Of a stretch of DNA of 64,000 bases, positions 35,801-42,885 are shown piece by piece. A model generated the notes under the pieces. That model had not been told where the DNA came from. It made no database searches and saw nothing but the letters and a program-made list of their open reading frames with translations. The first letter of the stretch is position 1. Each line of letters begins with the position of its first letter. A program made the translations under genes and the position numbers. The stretch is from an uncultured Lachnoanaerobaculum sp. (GTDB taxonomy: Bacteria; Bacillota; Clostridia; Lachnospirales; Lachnospiraceae): assembly GCA_946999385.1 (NCBI GenBank), contig CAMQCZ010000004.1, forward strand, positions 36,825 to 100,824, in the 5' to 3' direction.

Positions 35801-38468
35801 AAATGCAAATACTGAAATTACCGATCAAAATATTGTAGCAAGATTTATAAGATTTAGAAGTACACAGGATAGTACTACAAGGAGATGGTTTATCGCACGT
35901 GAGATTACAATAAAGGGTGCAAAAATTGGTGATGAGTATACTGTTGCAAATGAGAAGCGATATACTAATTTATTAAAATATGTAGAGTTTGGCAAAAAAG
36001 ATAAAGATATTGCGGATATTCCAAATATGCAAAATCCACATCTTGATTTGCAGAAGGTTGATAAAAATGGAAATCTTATAAGCTCAAATAATAGAGATAA
36101 AGCTTATAATGCAAAATTTAAAATATATAAGATTGATGATAATAAGACAGAGCTTACGGCTACAGAGGTAGAAAAGCTTTTAAAAACCGAGGCAATTCAA
36201 GAATTTGTTTTAAAAAATGGTAAGCTTGCTGAAAATTCATATGTTAAAAATCAATTTGAACAAAGAAATATCGGCGGTAAAAATTTAAATGTTATAAATC
36301 AAAAAATGTCTATCTTAGGAAGATATGCTTTGATAGAGGAGGAAGCACCTGACGGTTACGAGGTATCTAAGCCTATACTTTTAGATTTGGTAAAAACTAA
36401 AATAAAAATAAGTATGGCTTTACCGGATTATTATATAATTTCAAGTACATGGAAGCTTTTAGATGATAAGACAAAACCTGATAGCAAGGGCTTTTATAAG
36501 CTTGATAATCAAGATAATGAAAATATAAGTATTGATTATTCGGCTATGGATATAATAGATCCTATTAAGAGAAAGGGAACTATAACTATTAAGGTTAAAA
36601 ATGATAAGCAAAAAGCAAGGCTTGCAATATCCAAAAGAATTAAGGGTATAGAGGATGTGAAAAATTTTGCAAATGATAAAAAAGTAAAATTTAAGCTTAG
36701 CAATGATGCAAGCAATACATATACATATTCACAAGAAAAAGAAGCCCCTTTATCTGAAAATATTATTTTTGATAATCTTTTGGAAGGCTTGTATACACTA
36801 AAAGAAGTTAAGGCACCTGAGGGTTATGTAAAGGATGATGACTATAAAATTTATATTGATAAAAATCTTAATATAAATTTATATAGGGATATTGATGGTG
36901 AAAATGAAAAAAGCCTAGGTACTTCAGAAATCACTATAGATAAGACTATAACAGGCAGCTTTGAAAATCAAAATGCTATAATTGATGGTAATGAGGATAC
37001 ACAGGGAATAATCAAGCCTAATAATTCAACTGTTTTATCAGGTCAATATTTAGAGCTTAGACTAAATGATGTATACAAATTATCAAGCTTAAAGCTTATA
37101 CAAGATAAGAATGGAAGAGGTGGTAATGATGCATTTGATAAGTTTTCTATAGAATATTCAATAGATGGTATAAATTTTGAAGAATATAAGATTTATGAAA
37201 ATGCAAATAAACCGAATAAGCCGAATACAATTTTAAATATTAATGAAGAAAAGCTTGATATTTTTGCAAAAGCTATAAGATTTAAGTCTTTGGAAACTTC
37301 CGGCTCACGTTGGCTAAGGATAAATGAAATAAGCTTAAGAGGTAGAAGAGTTAAGGATTTGCAAAGCTTAAATTATGAAAATCAAAAACTTGATAAAATT
37401 AATTTGGAAGAAAATTTGCTAAAGATTGGAAATATTCAAAATCCTAAAATTTTGCTTGAAAAGATAGATAAGAAAACTGAGGCTCTTATAAGCGATAATA
37501 TAAAAGCTAAGGATTATAATGCTAAATTTACTCTTTATAAGCTTTTAAAACAGAATATAAAGCTTGATAAGCAAAGTGATTTTACAAATACTGATAATTT
37601 TGAAGAGGTACAAAAATTTACATTAAAATCCGGGAAATTAGAAGAAAATGAAGGGCAGATACAAAAGGCTGATTCTCTTGGCAGATATGTACTTGTGGAA
37701 ACTGAAACACCGGATGGATATGTTGAATGTGATCCTATAGAATTAGAATTAGTAGAAACTATACAGAGCTATAATTCAAATAAGAAGCATATAACTTCAT
37801 GGAAGCTAAAGGATGATAAATTTGACAAAGAAGAAGGCTTTGAAAAATTTATAGGGCAAAAGAATAATGAAGCTGTAATATTTGACTATAGCGAGCTTGC
37901 AAATGATAAGATAAAGCTTCGTATAAAAAATGAAAAGGGAGCAAAGAAATTAAAGATAAAAATAGTAAAGGTTGATAATGATAATAAGCCTATAAAGGGT
38001 AATGAAAGTACTTCAGCAAGATTTTTTATATCTAAGGATGGTATAAATATATTTAATGGGCAGATTGCAAATTTGAAGTCTGGTTACTATGAATTTGATA
38101 ATAAGAGGCAGGATTTTGAACCGGGCTTGTATTATTTGGTAGAAGAACGAGCACCAAAATCACATGTCAAATTATCAAAGCCTATTCCATTTTATATTGA
38201 AAAAAATGGAAATTTAATAATTCCTGCGAAATCGGTAACCGGTTCTGATGATAAATATGAACAGGATACTAAATTTGTCTATAAAAACCTTATAAAAGTA
38301 GAGCAGGCAGGACAAACTAATATGGTAATAATTACAATTACAAATACAAAATCTATTTTCTCAAATACCGGAGGTATGGGAAGCACTATATTTTATGTAT
38401 TAGGTCTTTTTATTATGACCTTATCCGGATATTTTTTGAAAAAAAGATATGAAGGGGGGATAGTATAA
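26853..38468 (+). CDS. Giant pilus-associated adhesin, CnaB plus F5/8C domains
   Basis: A 3871-residue surface protein. Parts in order: signal peptide (about 1-30); an adhesive head of about 880 residues, beta-rich and possibly SdrG/collagen-adhesin-like; six CnaB/SpaA-type domains with E-box motifs near 924, 1043, 1213, 1311, 1513 and 1636; a Glu/Asp/Ser/Asn-rich linker (about 1690-1905); then four repeats of CnaB, F5/8C discoidin-like, CnaB. The discoidin-like domains fall near 2023-2161, 2426-2564, 2871-3024 and 3355-3498. In all, fifteen Y-x-L-x-E-x-x-AP-type E-boxes suggest internal isopeptide bonds. The C-terminus has SNTGGMGS, a hydrophobic helix and KKRYEGG, i.e. a sorting signal with FSNTG instead of LPxTG. 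The start is TTG 26853 (GAGG 7 nt upstream). It heads an operon with two pilins and three sortases, so it is probably the tip adhesin binding a host or bacterial glycan; binding is inferred. Confidence 0.88.
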   Translation: MDDKIKNIFKRLLTVIILILMIQIIPIYAIKFPDWLFPQATKLGLNLGTIKQDNNLTADEDAIIVDENGKKYIVWTYTSKITKDKSAGVQREEPKDPKLERYFVTTKDSGLGEPEIISVTKDGQILETPYTFGSGNPDKFLSKKELVDLRENDKYGTYIYKIKTPILGYRDHYALDVNSVLTGVFGKNVTVNIGGIKRKLKKEETISVSVPQRLSISRNAYAQLKQEDRNDKVNIATSFDKFKNTAGEYLNEDRIVWRSSYLNQYSYKEAVEFDLTPDDSQLPMGDLKVYYFKPGENGYEIVESMTKIFKGETKAVIDDVPQGFIAQAVLEASVKDDGESKYKNHSLKNTEGVQLESLFAKLTIEKKWGTGVTEDQKSDTNYTISGGMYDNLRVTIPKGQSFNIINNVAKFNINAYLPLEQWDRIYYNVEEEQHGHFRLIFKGENKYTLKYTFKNDVESTTNPGSGESGGECSAYGVESLQTVEINQYWYEYKDDYSKSKKSKWYGFGGDLSGVLRVPKTADAGQSITLKLPDEIKFEHAVNDIPIIGFSRSSSSGGSVEIGKIYYESGNTLRFVFNKFAKADADYTVNFTLGQSVGEGQGLKEINGTSVNDYEFGKRWPVGIEPNLSRFYPDNPQTMETVTKTLPYISKYHNFKDTEECAEKVLGVETTVHYEDEKIAGFCKHLSKYVAEEGSDYIIWEAVYNARNDNLRGGEIDFYDFLGVTNELYDGNNQEALPKDIEMYVADHGTVSGSYVKGTERQIYPRGGYAQVKGEKHNGKIDKSNLKKIYQLSFRVRDLGSQTLVVRIKTKKLAPLPDGDPNNPNTKKYYYNSIQSQQSARDKDNVVTLRYAPKLGRASGIAQGIYNFSFQKTELVKGNDGQEKEVPLRNSSCEFMAIRTDGTQNVKAVADKNGKVVFENLKDGEFIVQEIKPPNGYETYHEEFRFKITIDHVAGETAEIQKKVEYKKGHGNWQIWDPNNLPTIPNNISPNLKIKKLDAITGKQIEGAHFQLIKNKVGDESEYDQTIDEEGISEFVFSYLTPGVYTLKETKAPEGYEKADDIYINVENINGKTYIYHRSWLGDLNPRELDKEDGCYIFRLPNRKRSEIRIKKFDIYGNIINDNEQKAKFDLYAEDTGKSENEVAGFDFSVIKENSDPRYAKKEYVFEDGSKMNARLADKVFVTKAAEGLALDWAETPTKYLTNGEIEYKDLPDGNYFIMEAEAPSGYEKLKFPIPFIIENGRLKGSFSGYLPIVNIKKGEFYIEKVDKSDNKLEGVEFTLFEKNDKGEKAQQIEQKTTDANGLIKFDNLESGQYILEETKTINDYEIEGPFDISVDKYGRVSVLDSDGQNLVVLRKLNESDNEKKPVIKIVNSKKYNLIIRKRDKLQVEKFMSSSGDILSEEDKKALKEWEDNNNKEKKLIEDLKNFGVIDEKKAKENYEKWLIENPKPDISLNPQDFDADKKPTDTASEKFRVLKAKFELLDENQESFTPAKIGETNTGKKEGILRFDNLRTGIYYLKELEAPEGGYLGIRGAYKFEITDNGEIISLENKSAVVDKLLNNDKDLNLIIKNKKVKYGIRIKKIDYNNGATLGGNIIKTPARFRILDEHKKEVAGEVANLSDGDYRFINGGKYYKPGIYYIKEEKAPVLSDGSSFSMLSPNPFGIRLKGDGSIEVLDDSLEDMISFEGLEEAKTRNVSYRSVSVQDDEEDSSDEEENLEDEYFDSSSEIEKENLNEDLDDNSKENSDKNEDSKIENQDFLGIINKKLEESDKLIQNSEKLSELNNNQNIGSNEEGESKNKENKALPDLSEAKGSDEIQKENKITMTPRALDNEDSEAKMSLENSDKEAKIDKKDESLVKISEENETVKNKGIFKNILDFYKIIKNNENNKLEDLERSVRSLAADTDTAEDEALFDGISTIKISNANTKKLRLSKRVKQTNQAINEGEVTFKLKKDTSKKYIIKKFKVNEEIVFNNLLPGNYTLEEIDAPLGYVKEKIKYKLVVDSQGAKLYEDNTKEDLSYQKGMKIIKSEHFNNPKRSNPESYALDNDENTYAIWERFQGRTNRLPVGAYLGVDLGALKNISYILINQGHPGNINDRFKNFVLEYSSDGINYTIFKEYEESEGSGIAHLNMNIDARYIRLRNLKEISDTWIGIQDFIIYAKPYNEIQNESGLYLIGNRQNPNINLVKVDKSGNEINGNGAKFELRKVDDTLNSNENLNADSGELASKIEIGNKGSVFIDKNNTPLSDNKLPLSEYGKYILVEKQAPNGYRLLDKPILLELSEDINDESKTKLSIVDDYSKKFANIENVANNTIRLKIKNFKEGSGEFAISKRIKGIENIKNLIDKELSFRLSKDNDNSFVPIEKKAKANTNIIFDGLKDGVYTLEELNPPEGYVKEKKNYKVVVSNSGKVEVFDLDNISKNSDKKIQLSVSNLLESEQLKKANMSGARTRDKIFDSNNDTVAQYVLNGSVINEGTYIGVDLCGYYDISQIKFVQDPTGKGGNDKFDKLVLESSIDGINYKELKRYNDSPKIIELTKLSEKARFIRIRNLEKAGGRWFMLNTIDISGKSLAIKTIEDSINQDINVEENLVKIGNIQNPKLDLIKTDENGNIITNNNADGFTAKFKLYKIDDNKSTLSNEEKKALEKGVLPNGFKEIQEFTLKGGKLLNVIQKASELGRYLLFETNAPQDYIKAKPIFMDLIETRQNHSASQKKATSCWKLLEDTTKYPIEDAYPKFSGEKEFKDLKIDYKSLAQNKLILKIKNKKMPKGAFSLYKKVETNATPVIFKESDNLKIAFKLTKDDDKGFLMESGVKGAHEKIEFNNLSHGVYSLEETLAPEGYIKKLKPYKVYVDECGNTAIVENIEGLEQNNKIPLTANNLILSERFKNRPLQYGSYNNIFDGNENSGVQINMDGNKINADDYIGVDLKGLYKISNIRFCQAPKPSETIAGNDAFDDMLIEYSIDGKTFYAYPQEFINENKPERPNTNANTEITDQNIVARFIRFRSTQDSTTRRWFIAREITIKGAKIGDEYTVANEKRYTNLLKYVEFGKKDKDIADIPNMQNPHLDLQKVDKNGNLISSNNRDKAYNAKFKIYKIDDNKTELTATEVEKLLKTEAIQEFVLKNGKLAENSYVKNQFEQRNIGGKNLNVINQKMSILGRYALIEEEAPDGYEVSKPILLDLVKTKIKISMALPDYYIISSTWKLLDDKTKPDSKGFYKLDNQDNENISIDYSAMDIIDPIKRKGTITIKVKNDKQKARLAISKRIKGIEDVKNFANDKKVKFKLSNDASNTYTYSQEKEAPLSENIIFDNLLEGLYTLKEVKAPEGYVKDDDYKIYIDKNLNINLYRDIDGENEKSLGTSEITIDKTITGSFENQNAIIDGNEDTQGIIKPNNSTVLSGQYLELRLNDVYKLSSLKLIQDKNGRGGNDAFDKFSIEYSIDGINFEEYKIYENANKPNKPNTILNINEEKLDIFAKAIRFKSLETSGSRWLRINEISLRGRRVKDLQSLNYENQKLDKINLEENLLKIGNIQNPKILLEKIDKKTEALISDNIKAKDYNAKFTLYKLLKQNIKLDKQSDFTNTDNFEEVQKFTLKSGKLEENEGQIQKADSLGRYVLVETETPDGYVECDPIELELVETIQSYNSNKKHITSWKLKDDKFDKEEGFEKFIGQKNNEAVIFDYSELANDKIKLRIKNEKGAKKLKIKIVKVDNDNKPIKGNESTSARFFISKDGINIFNGQIANLKSGYYEFDNKRQDFEPGLYYLVEERAPKSHVKLSKPIPFYIEKNGNLIIPAKSVTGSDDKYEQDTKFVYKNLIKVEQAGQTNMVIITITNTKSIFSNTGGMGSTIFYVLGLFIMTLSGYFLKKRYEGGIV
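31930..32565 (+). repeat. Acidic low-complexity linker coding region in the adhesin
   Basis: About 210 codons rich in Glu, Asp, Ser, Asn and Lys (for example DDEEDSSDEEENLEDEYFD) with no predicted fold. It separates the N-terminal six-CnaB block from the C-terminal CnaB-F5/8C block and probably acts as a flexible hinge. Confidence 0.7.
32630..37840 (+). repeat. Four diverged copies of a CnaB - F5/8C - CnaB coding module
   Basis: Each copy encodes a CnaB-like domain (ISKRIKGIE-type start, YTLEE-x-x-PPEGYVKE-type E-box), a discoidin-like domain (YIGVDL, then GNDKFDKLVLESSIDGINY-like and ARFIRIRNLE-like strands) and a second CnaB-like domain (NPKLDLIKTDENGNII-like start, LGRYLL-type E-box). The discoidin-like parts begin near 32920, 34130, 35465 and 36915, a period of about 1.3-1.45 kb. 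Copies differ enough that the expansion is not recent. Confidence 0.8.
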
Positions 38469-38557
38469 GAGTATTGTAAGAAATGTAAGCTATTAGATGA
38501 AATATTAATCAGAAATAGTAAAAATAAAATAAATTATAAAAAGAAAGAAGGTAGGTT

Positions 38558-40780
38558 ATGAAGAAAATCAAAAAATTAACTTCTCTATTTATGGCATTAA
38601 TTATGATATTAATGTTAATGCCGCTTAGTACAATGGCAGATGTACAAACTAAACATATGACAAAAGTTATGATTCATAAGATACTTATGGATAAGGAAGA
38701 ATTAAATAAAGTAGAAGCTGGAAAACCTAAGTGGCCTAAAGATCATGATGGAAAGAAAATAAATAGTATAACTGATTATTTTGGTCAAAAGGCAAAGGCT
38801 ATAGATGGAGTTGCTTTTAGAGTATATGAAGTTTATACCGGTGCAGAACCAATACCGCAAGAATATACTAAAGGTTCTGATTTGAAAGTATCTGATAAAT
38901 TATCAACAAATGATTTAGAGGATGGAAAATCTTATAAGTTAATTAAATTTGCAGAAAATGGAACTGTTAGCACTAATGGTGATAAAGAATTTATTTTATC
39001 TAAACTTAATGATGGTGAGAACGGTATAGCAGAAGTAACCTTATCAGATGGTACTTATAGAGTTGTTGAAGATAAGCAAAATTCTACTTATAAGGGTGTA
39101 AATGGAGAAACTCTTACAGATATGAAGGCAGTACCATTTGATTTGATTTTACCGGCAGGTCTTCCTGACGGTTCAGGAAATTATGATATTGATCAGCCAC
39201 TTCATGTATATCCAAAGAATATTGAAGAAAAAGTAAAGTTTGATAAAAACTTTATACCAAATAATACTTTAGAAGCAATTGCCAATAATAACAACAATAT
39301 AAAAGATGCTGGTGCACAGGCTGAAAATTATCAAAAAACTAAAGCAAATGTTAAGGGAGAAATAGGAAAAGAAATTCCTTATGAAGTAAAAGCTTTCTTA
39401 CCAAAAGGAGGTGTATTTAACAGCCTTTATTTGGAAGATAGTATGGACAGAGGATTAGAGTATATAGTGAATAGCTTACAAATTGATGCCTCTCATTTAA
39501 CTTTAGTAAATAATGATTATACTATCACTAATGTTGGTAATGGATTTAAGCTTAACTTTACAGACGAAGGCTTGAAAAAGATAAATAAACAAGCTGAAGC
39601 TGAGAATGTAACAATTACCTTTACTTACAAGGCTAAGGTTACTGCTGAGGCTATAGATGATAAGCCTATGGATAACAATATCACTATAAATTATAATCAT
39701 AAGCCACCAAAGCCAAGCAGTAGTGAAAAAATAAAACCAAAAAATAAAAATATTATTGTAGAGAAAAAGTGGGCTGCCGGAGGGGATGCTCCTGACGGAT
39801 TAAGGGTTAAATATTTATTATTGGATGAAAATGATAGAACAATAGCTGATGTTACATTTACAGGCAAAAACCAAGTTGATGATACAAATTTAGGTAATGG
39901 AATTACTTTCGAAGTTACTCAAGATAAGGATTATTCAGGTGAATTTAAGGGACTTGATGATAATGAAAAGTATAAAATAAAAGAGATTGTTGACGGATAT
40001 GAGGCTACGTTTACTACTGATGATACTACTGGAAAAGTAAGCATAACAAATACCAAAAATCCTACATCTATCACTCCTACACCTCCACAGGTTACAACAG
40101 GTGGTAAGAAATTCGTAAAAACTGATAAGAATGGTACTGATAGACTGGCAGGTGCTGAATTTATTATTCAAAATAAAGATAATAATAAATATTTACAGAT
40201 AAATGAAAATAATAATAATGGTGAGTATACAACAGCAGAGAATGCATACAAAGACGCAATTACTAAGCTTAATGAAGCTTTAGCTAAGGGTGAGATTTCA
40301 GCTAATAATAAAGTTAATATTAATAATCAAGACATTACTAGCAAAGATCAAGCAATGCAAGAGATAAATAAGCTTAAAAAATCCAGAGATGAAGCTTTTG
40401 TAAAAGCAAAATTAGCATATACATGGGGTGAAAAGAAGGATGCAACTAAATTTTATTCAAATGGTGATGGTCAATTTGCTGTTACAGGACTTGCATATGG
40501 TAATTATCAGGCAGTAGAAACAAAGGCACCTGTAGGATATGCACTACCTTCAAATGGTGGAAGCTTTACATTTACAGTAGATAAGAATTCCAAAACAACT
40601 GATTGCGATATTGCATATGAAGAAAAAGATAAGGATGTAATTAATGCTAAGAAGATTATAAATAATAAGGTTTCCATACCTCAAACCGGTGGTATAGGTA
40701 CACTTATCTTTACTCTTGTAGGTATAACATTAATGTTGGGCGCTGTTATTGCAATGAAAAGACGTAAAATGGAAGAATAA
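38558..40780 (+). CDS. Major pilin (SpaA/EbpC-type shaft subunit)
   Basis: A 740-residue sortase-polymerised pilin. It has a signal peptide (about 1-27, ending near STMA), then an N-terminal domain with the pilin motif VYPKN, whose Lys220 should form the intermolecular isopeptide bond. The fimbrial isopeptide D2-type domain follows (IPYEVKAFLPKGG onward), then a CnaB-like domain (NIIVEKKWAAGGDAPDG) and a C-terminal domain with E-box YQAVETKAPVGYA. The cell-wall sorting signal is IPQTGGIG, a hydrophobic helix and MKRRKMEE. It is 89 nt after the adhesin gene with no terminator between, so the two are probably co-transcribed. Pilin motif, E-box and sorting signal together make the shaft role very likely. 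Confidence 0.93.
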   Translation: MKKIKKLTSLFMALIMILMLMPLSTMADVQTKHMTKVMIHKILMDKEELNKVEAGKPKWPKDHDGKKINSITDYFGQKAKAIDGVAFRVYEVYTGAEPIPQEYTKGSDLKVSDKLSTNDLEDGKSYKLIKFAENGTVSTNGDKEFILSKLNDGENGIAEVTLSDGTYRVVEDKQNSTYKGVNGETLTDMKAVPFDLILPAGLPDGSGNYDIDQPLHVYPKNIEEKVKFDKNFIPNNTLEAIANNNNNIKDAGAQAENYQKTKANVKGEIGKEIPYEVKAFLPKGGVFNSLYLEDSMDRGLEYIVNSLQIDASHLTLVNNDYTITNVGNGFKLNFTDEGLKKINKQAEAENVTITFTYKAKVTAEAIDDKPMDNNITINYNHKPPKPSSSEKIKPKNKNIIVEKKWAAGGDAPDGLRVKYLLLDENDRTIADVTFTGKNQVDDTNLGNGITFEVTQDKDYSGEFKGLDDNEKYKIKEIVDGYEATFTTDDTTGKVSITNTKNPTSITPTPPQVTTGGKKFVKTDKNGTDRLAGAEFIIQNKDNNKYLQINENNNNGEYTTAENAYKDAITKLNEALAKGEISANNKVNINNQDITSKDQAMQEINKLKKSRDEAFVKAKLAYTWGEKKDATKFYSNGDGQFAVTGLAYGNYQAVETKAPVGYALPSNGGSFTFTVDKNSKTTDCDIAYEEKDKDVINAKKIINNKVSIPQTGGIGTLIFTLVGITLMLGAVIAMKRRKMEE

Positions 40781-40815
40781 ATTTAAGATTAATAAAACTA
40801 TTATAGGGAGGCAGT

Positions 40816-42012
40816 ATGAATAGAAAAAAGATTTTAATAATTTTATTTATGGTAGCAATATTCTTACTACCTCTCTATGCTTATGCAGCCACATCTTTAA
40901 TTATTAATATTAAAACAAAGGATAATTTGCTTCAAACTGATTTAGAAAATAGAACGCTTGTAATTTGGAAGCTTAATCCTGATTTTATAGATACTTCTAT
41001 GGATAGGACAAAGCTTATTTCCATATTGGAAGGCTTTACTAATGAGGATATGGATAGACAATTACAGGACAGTAATTATAAATTGATATTAAATCCGAAA
41101 AAAGAAGATGATTATAAGCTTAAATTGGACAATCTCTCTTTTGGCTTATATTATCTAAGGGAAATAAATGCTGACAAAAGATCACATTATTTGTTGCCTA
41201 TAATCTTTTCTCCTAAGGAAACTAATATTGTAAATTTAAAATGGGATACAAGACCGAAAGAGCCTAGGGTACCTCCAAATACTCCACCAGCTCCGAATTT
41301 ACCGCCAAATACTGTGGAGCTTATTAAAACGAACGAAGAAGGGGATGTGCTTTCAGGAGCAAAATTCAGGCTTTATTTTTCTAGTGGAGAGCTGGTAAAA
41401 ACAAAGAATTTTAAATTTGATAATAATGGAGAAAATGAAATTTTTGAAACTGATAAGGATGGTAAAATTTTAATCGGAAATTTAAAGCCGGGACTTTACT
41501 TTTTTAAAGAAATATCAGCTCCTTATGGGTATGAAATTTTAGAAGATGAAGTTTATTTTACTATATTTGATGCAAAAGCCACTTCTTTAAATATTAAAAA
41601 TAAGAAAAAAAAGGGTAAAATTCATTTTTTTAAGTCGGATGAAAGAGGCAAGCCACTTTTAGGAGCTGAATTTATAATTACGAAGCTTGTTGACGGTAAG
41701 TATGTAAGAATACAGAAGGATAACAAGGATATAGTTTTAACTTCTGATGAAGATGGTAAATTTGAAATTGACGCTTTGGATTATGGTACATATTATATAT
41801 GGGAAATTAAAGCTCCACAAAGCTATAACCTTTTAAATGGTGCCATAAAATTTGAAATTAATGATGAATCGTTTGAAAAAATTATTTATATTAAAAATAA
41901 TAAAAGACCGCCAATACCAAAAACCGGAGATATTACTCTTATTATTTTGTTGATTTCCGGCAGTATAATGCTTGCACTTGGACTATATTTAATTAAGGAT
42001 AACAAAAATTAA
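40816..42012 (+). CDS. Minor (accessory or basal) pilin
   Basis: A 398-residue surface protein with a signal peptide (about 1-25, ending AYA), an N-terminal domain closing with a degenerate E-box (YYLREINADK), a proline-rich stretch (PKEPRVPPNTPPAPNLPP), and two CnaB-like domains with E-boxes YFFKEISAPYGYE and YYIWEIKAPQSYN. The sorting signal is IPKTGDI plus a hydrophobic helix and a short charged tail. Size and proline-rich segment resemble basal pilins that link the shaft to the wall, but it could equally be an accessory subunit. It is 35 nt after the major pilin gene and 15 nt before the first sortase gene. Confidence 0.85.
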   Translation: MNRKKILIILFMVAIFLLPLYAYAATSLIINIKTKDNLLQTDLENRTLVIWKLNPDFIDTSMDRTKLISILEGFTNEDMDRQLQDSNYKLILNPKKEDDYKLKLDNLSFGLYYLREINADKRSHYLLPIIFSPKETNIVNLKWDTRPKEPRVPPNTPPAPNLPPNTVELIKTNEEGDVLSGAKFRLYFSSGELVKTKNFKFDNNGENEIFETDKDGKILIGNLKPGLYFFKEISAPYGYEILEDEVYFTIFDAKATSLNIKNKKKKGKIHFFKSDERGKPLLGAEFIITKLVDGKYVRIQKDNKDIVLTSDEDGKFEIDALDYGTYYIWEIKAPQSYNLLNGAIKFEINDESFEKIIYIKNNKRPPIPKTGDITLIILLISGSIMLALGLYLIKDNKN

Positions 42013-42027
42013 TATTAAGGAAGAGAT

Positions 42028-42885
42028 ATGGCAAAAAATAAAAAAAGAAAATCTAATATTATATTTATACTTATTTTTATCATGGGATTTGTAATTTTTA
42101 CTTATCCCATGATTTCTAATTATTACTATAGAATTGAAGCAAATAATCAGGTTAAGGACTTTGATGAAGCAAAAGCAAGTCTTTCTGCAAAAGAAATTGA
42201 AGAAAGAATGAGGCTTGCAATTATTTATAATGATGAATTGGCAAATGTCATAAAAAAAGATCCTTATTCTGATGATGAAAAGAGTCAGGCAATGACTAAT
42301 TATGCAAAGATGCTGGAGCTTAGAGAAAAGATTGGTACCATAAGGATACCTTCAATCAATGTAAAGCTTCCTATCTATGCAGGTACAAGTGAAGAGGTTT
42401 TACAAAAGGCTGCCGGTCATCTTGAGGGAACAAGCTTACCTATTGGAGGCAGATTTTCACATACAGTTATTACAGCTCATTCAGGCTTACCAAGTGCAAG
42501 ACTTTTTACTGATTTAGTGAAAGTTAAAATTGGGGACAGATTTTATATTCAAAATATAAAAGAAACTTTGGCATACAAAGTCGATCAAATAAAGGTTATA
42601 GAACCGAGCGATTTTTCAGATCTTTTGATTGTAGATAATGAGGACTATGCTACATTACTCACCTGTACTCCTATTATGATTAATACACATAGATTATTGG
42701 TAAGAGGAACAAGGATAGCCTATGATGATCAGCTTGATAAAAAAATAATTGAAGAAGTTGGAACTAATCTTGGACCGGATCTTAGAGTAATTATTTTACT
42801 TACTTTTATATTGCTTATTATATTTAATTTAATTTATAGATATATAAAAAAAAGGATAAGGGCAAAAAATGCTAAAAAAACTTAA
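42028..42885 (+). CDS. Class C sortase 1
   Basis: A 285-residue pilin-polymerising transpeptidase at the membrane. It has N- and C-terminal hydrophobic helices. The active site is His151 (ITAHSG), Cys213 (TLLTCTP) and Arg222 (THRLLVRG). The flexible lid that characterises class C is present as DPYS near residue 78. Its 3' end overlaps sortase 2 by 17 nt. A 47-bp identical stretch is shared with sortase 2, pointing to tandem duplication. Confidence 0.93.
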   Translation: MAKNKKRKSNIIFILIFIMGFVIFTYPMISNYYYRIEANNQVKDFDEAKASLSAKEIEERMRLAIIYNDELANVIKKDPYSDDEKSQAMTNYAKMLELREKIGTIRIPSINVKLPIYAGTSEEVLQKAAGHLEGTSLPIGGRFSHTVITAHSGLPSARLFTDLVKVKIGDRFYIQNIKETLAYKVDQIKVIEPSDFSDLLIVDNEDYATLLTCTPIMINTHRLLVRGTRIAYDDQLDKKIIEEVGTNLGPDLRVIILLTFILLIIFNLIYRYIKKRIRAKNAKKT

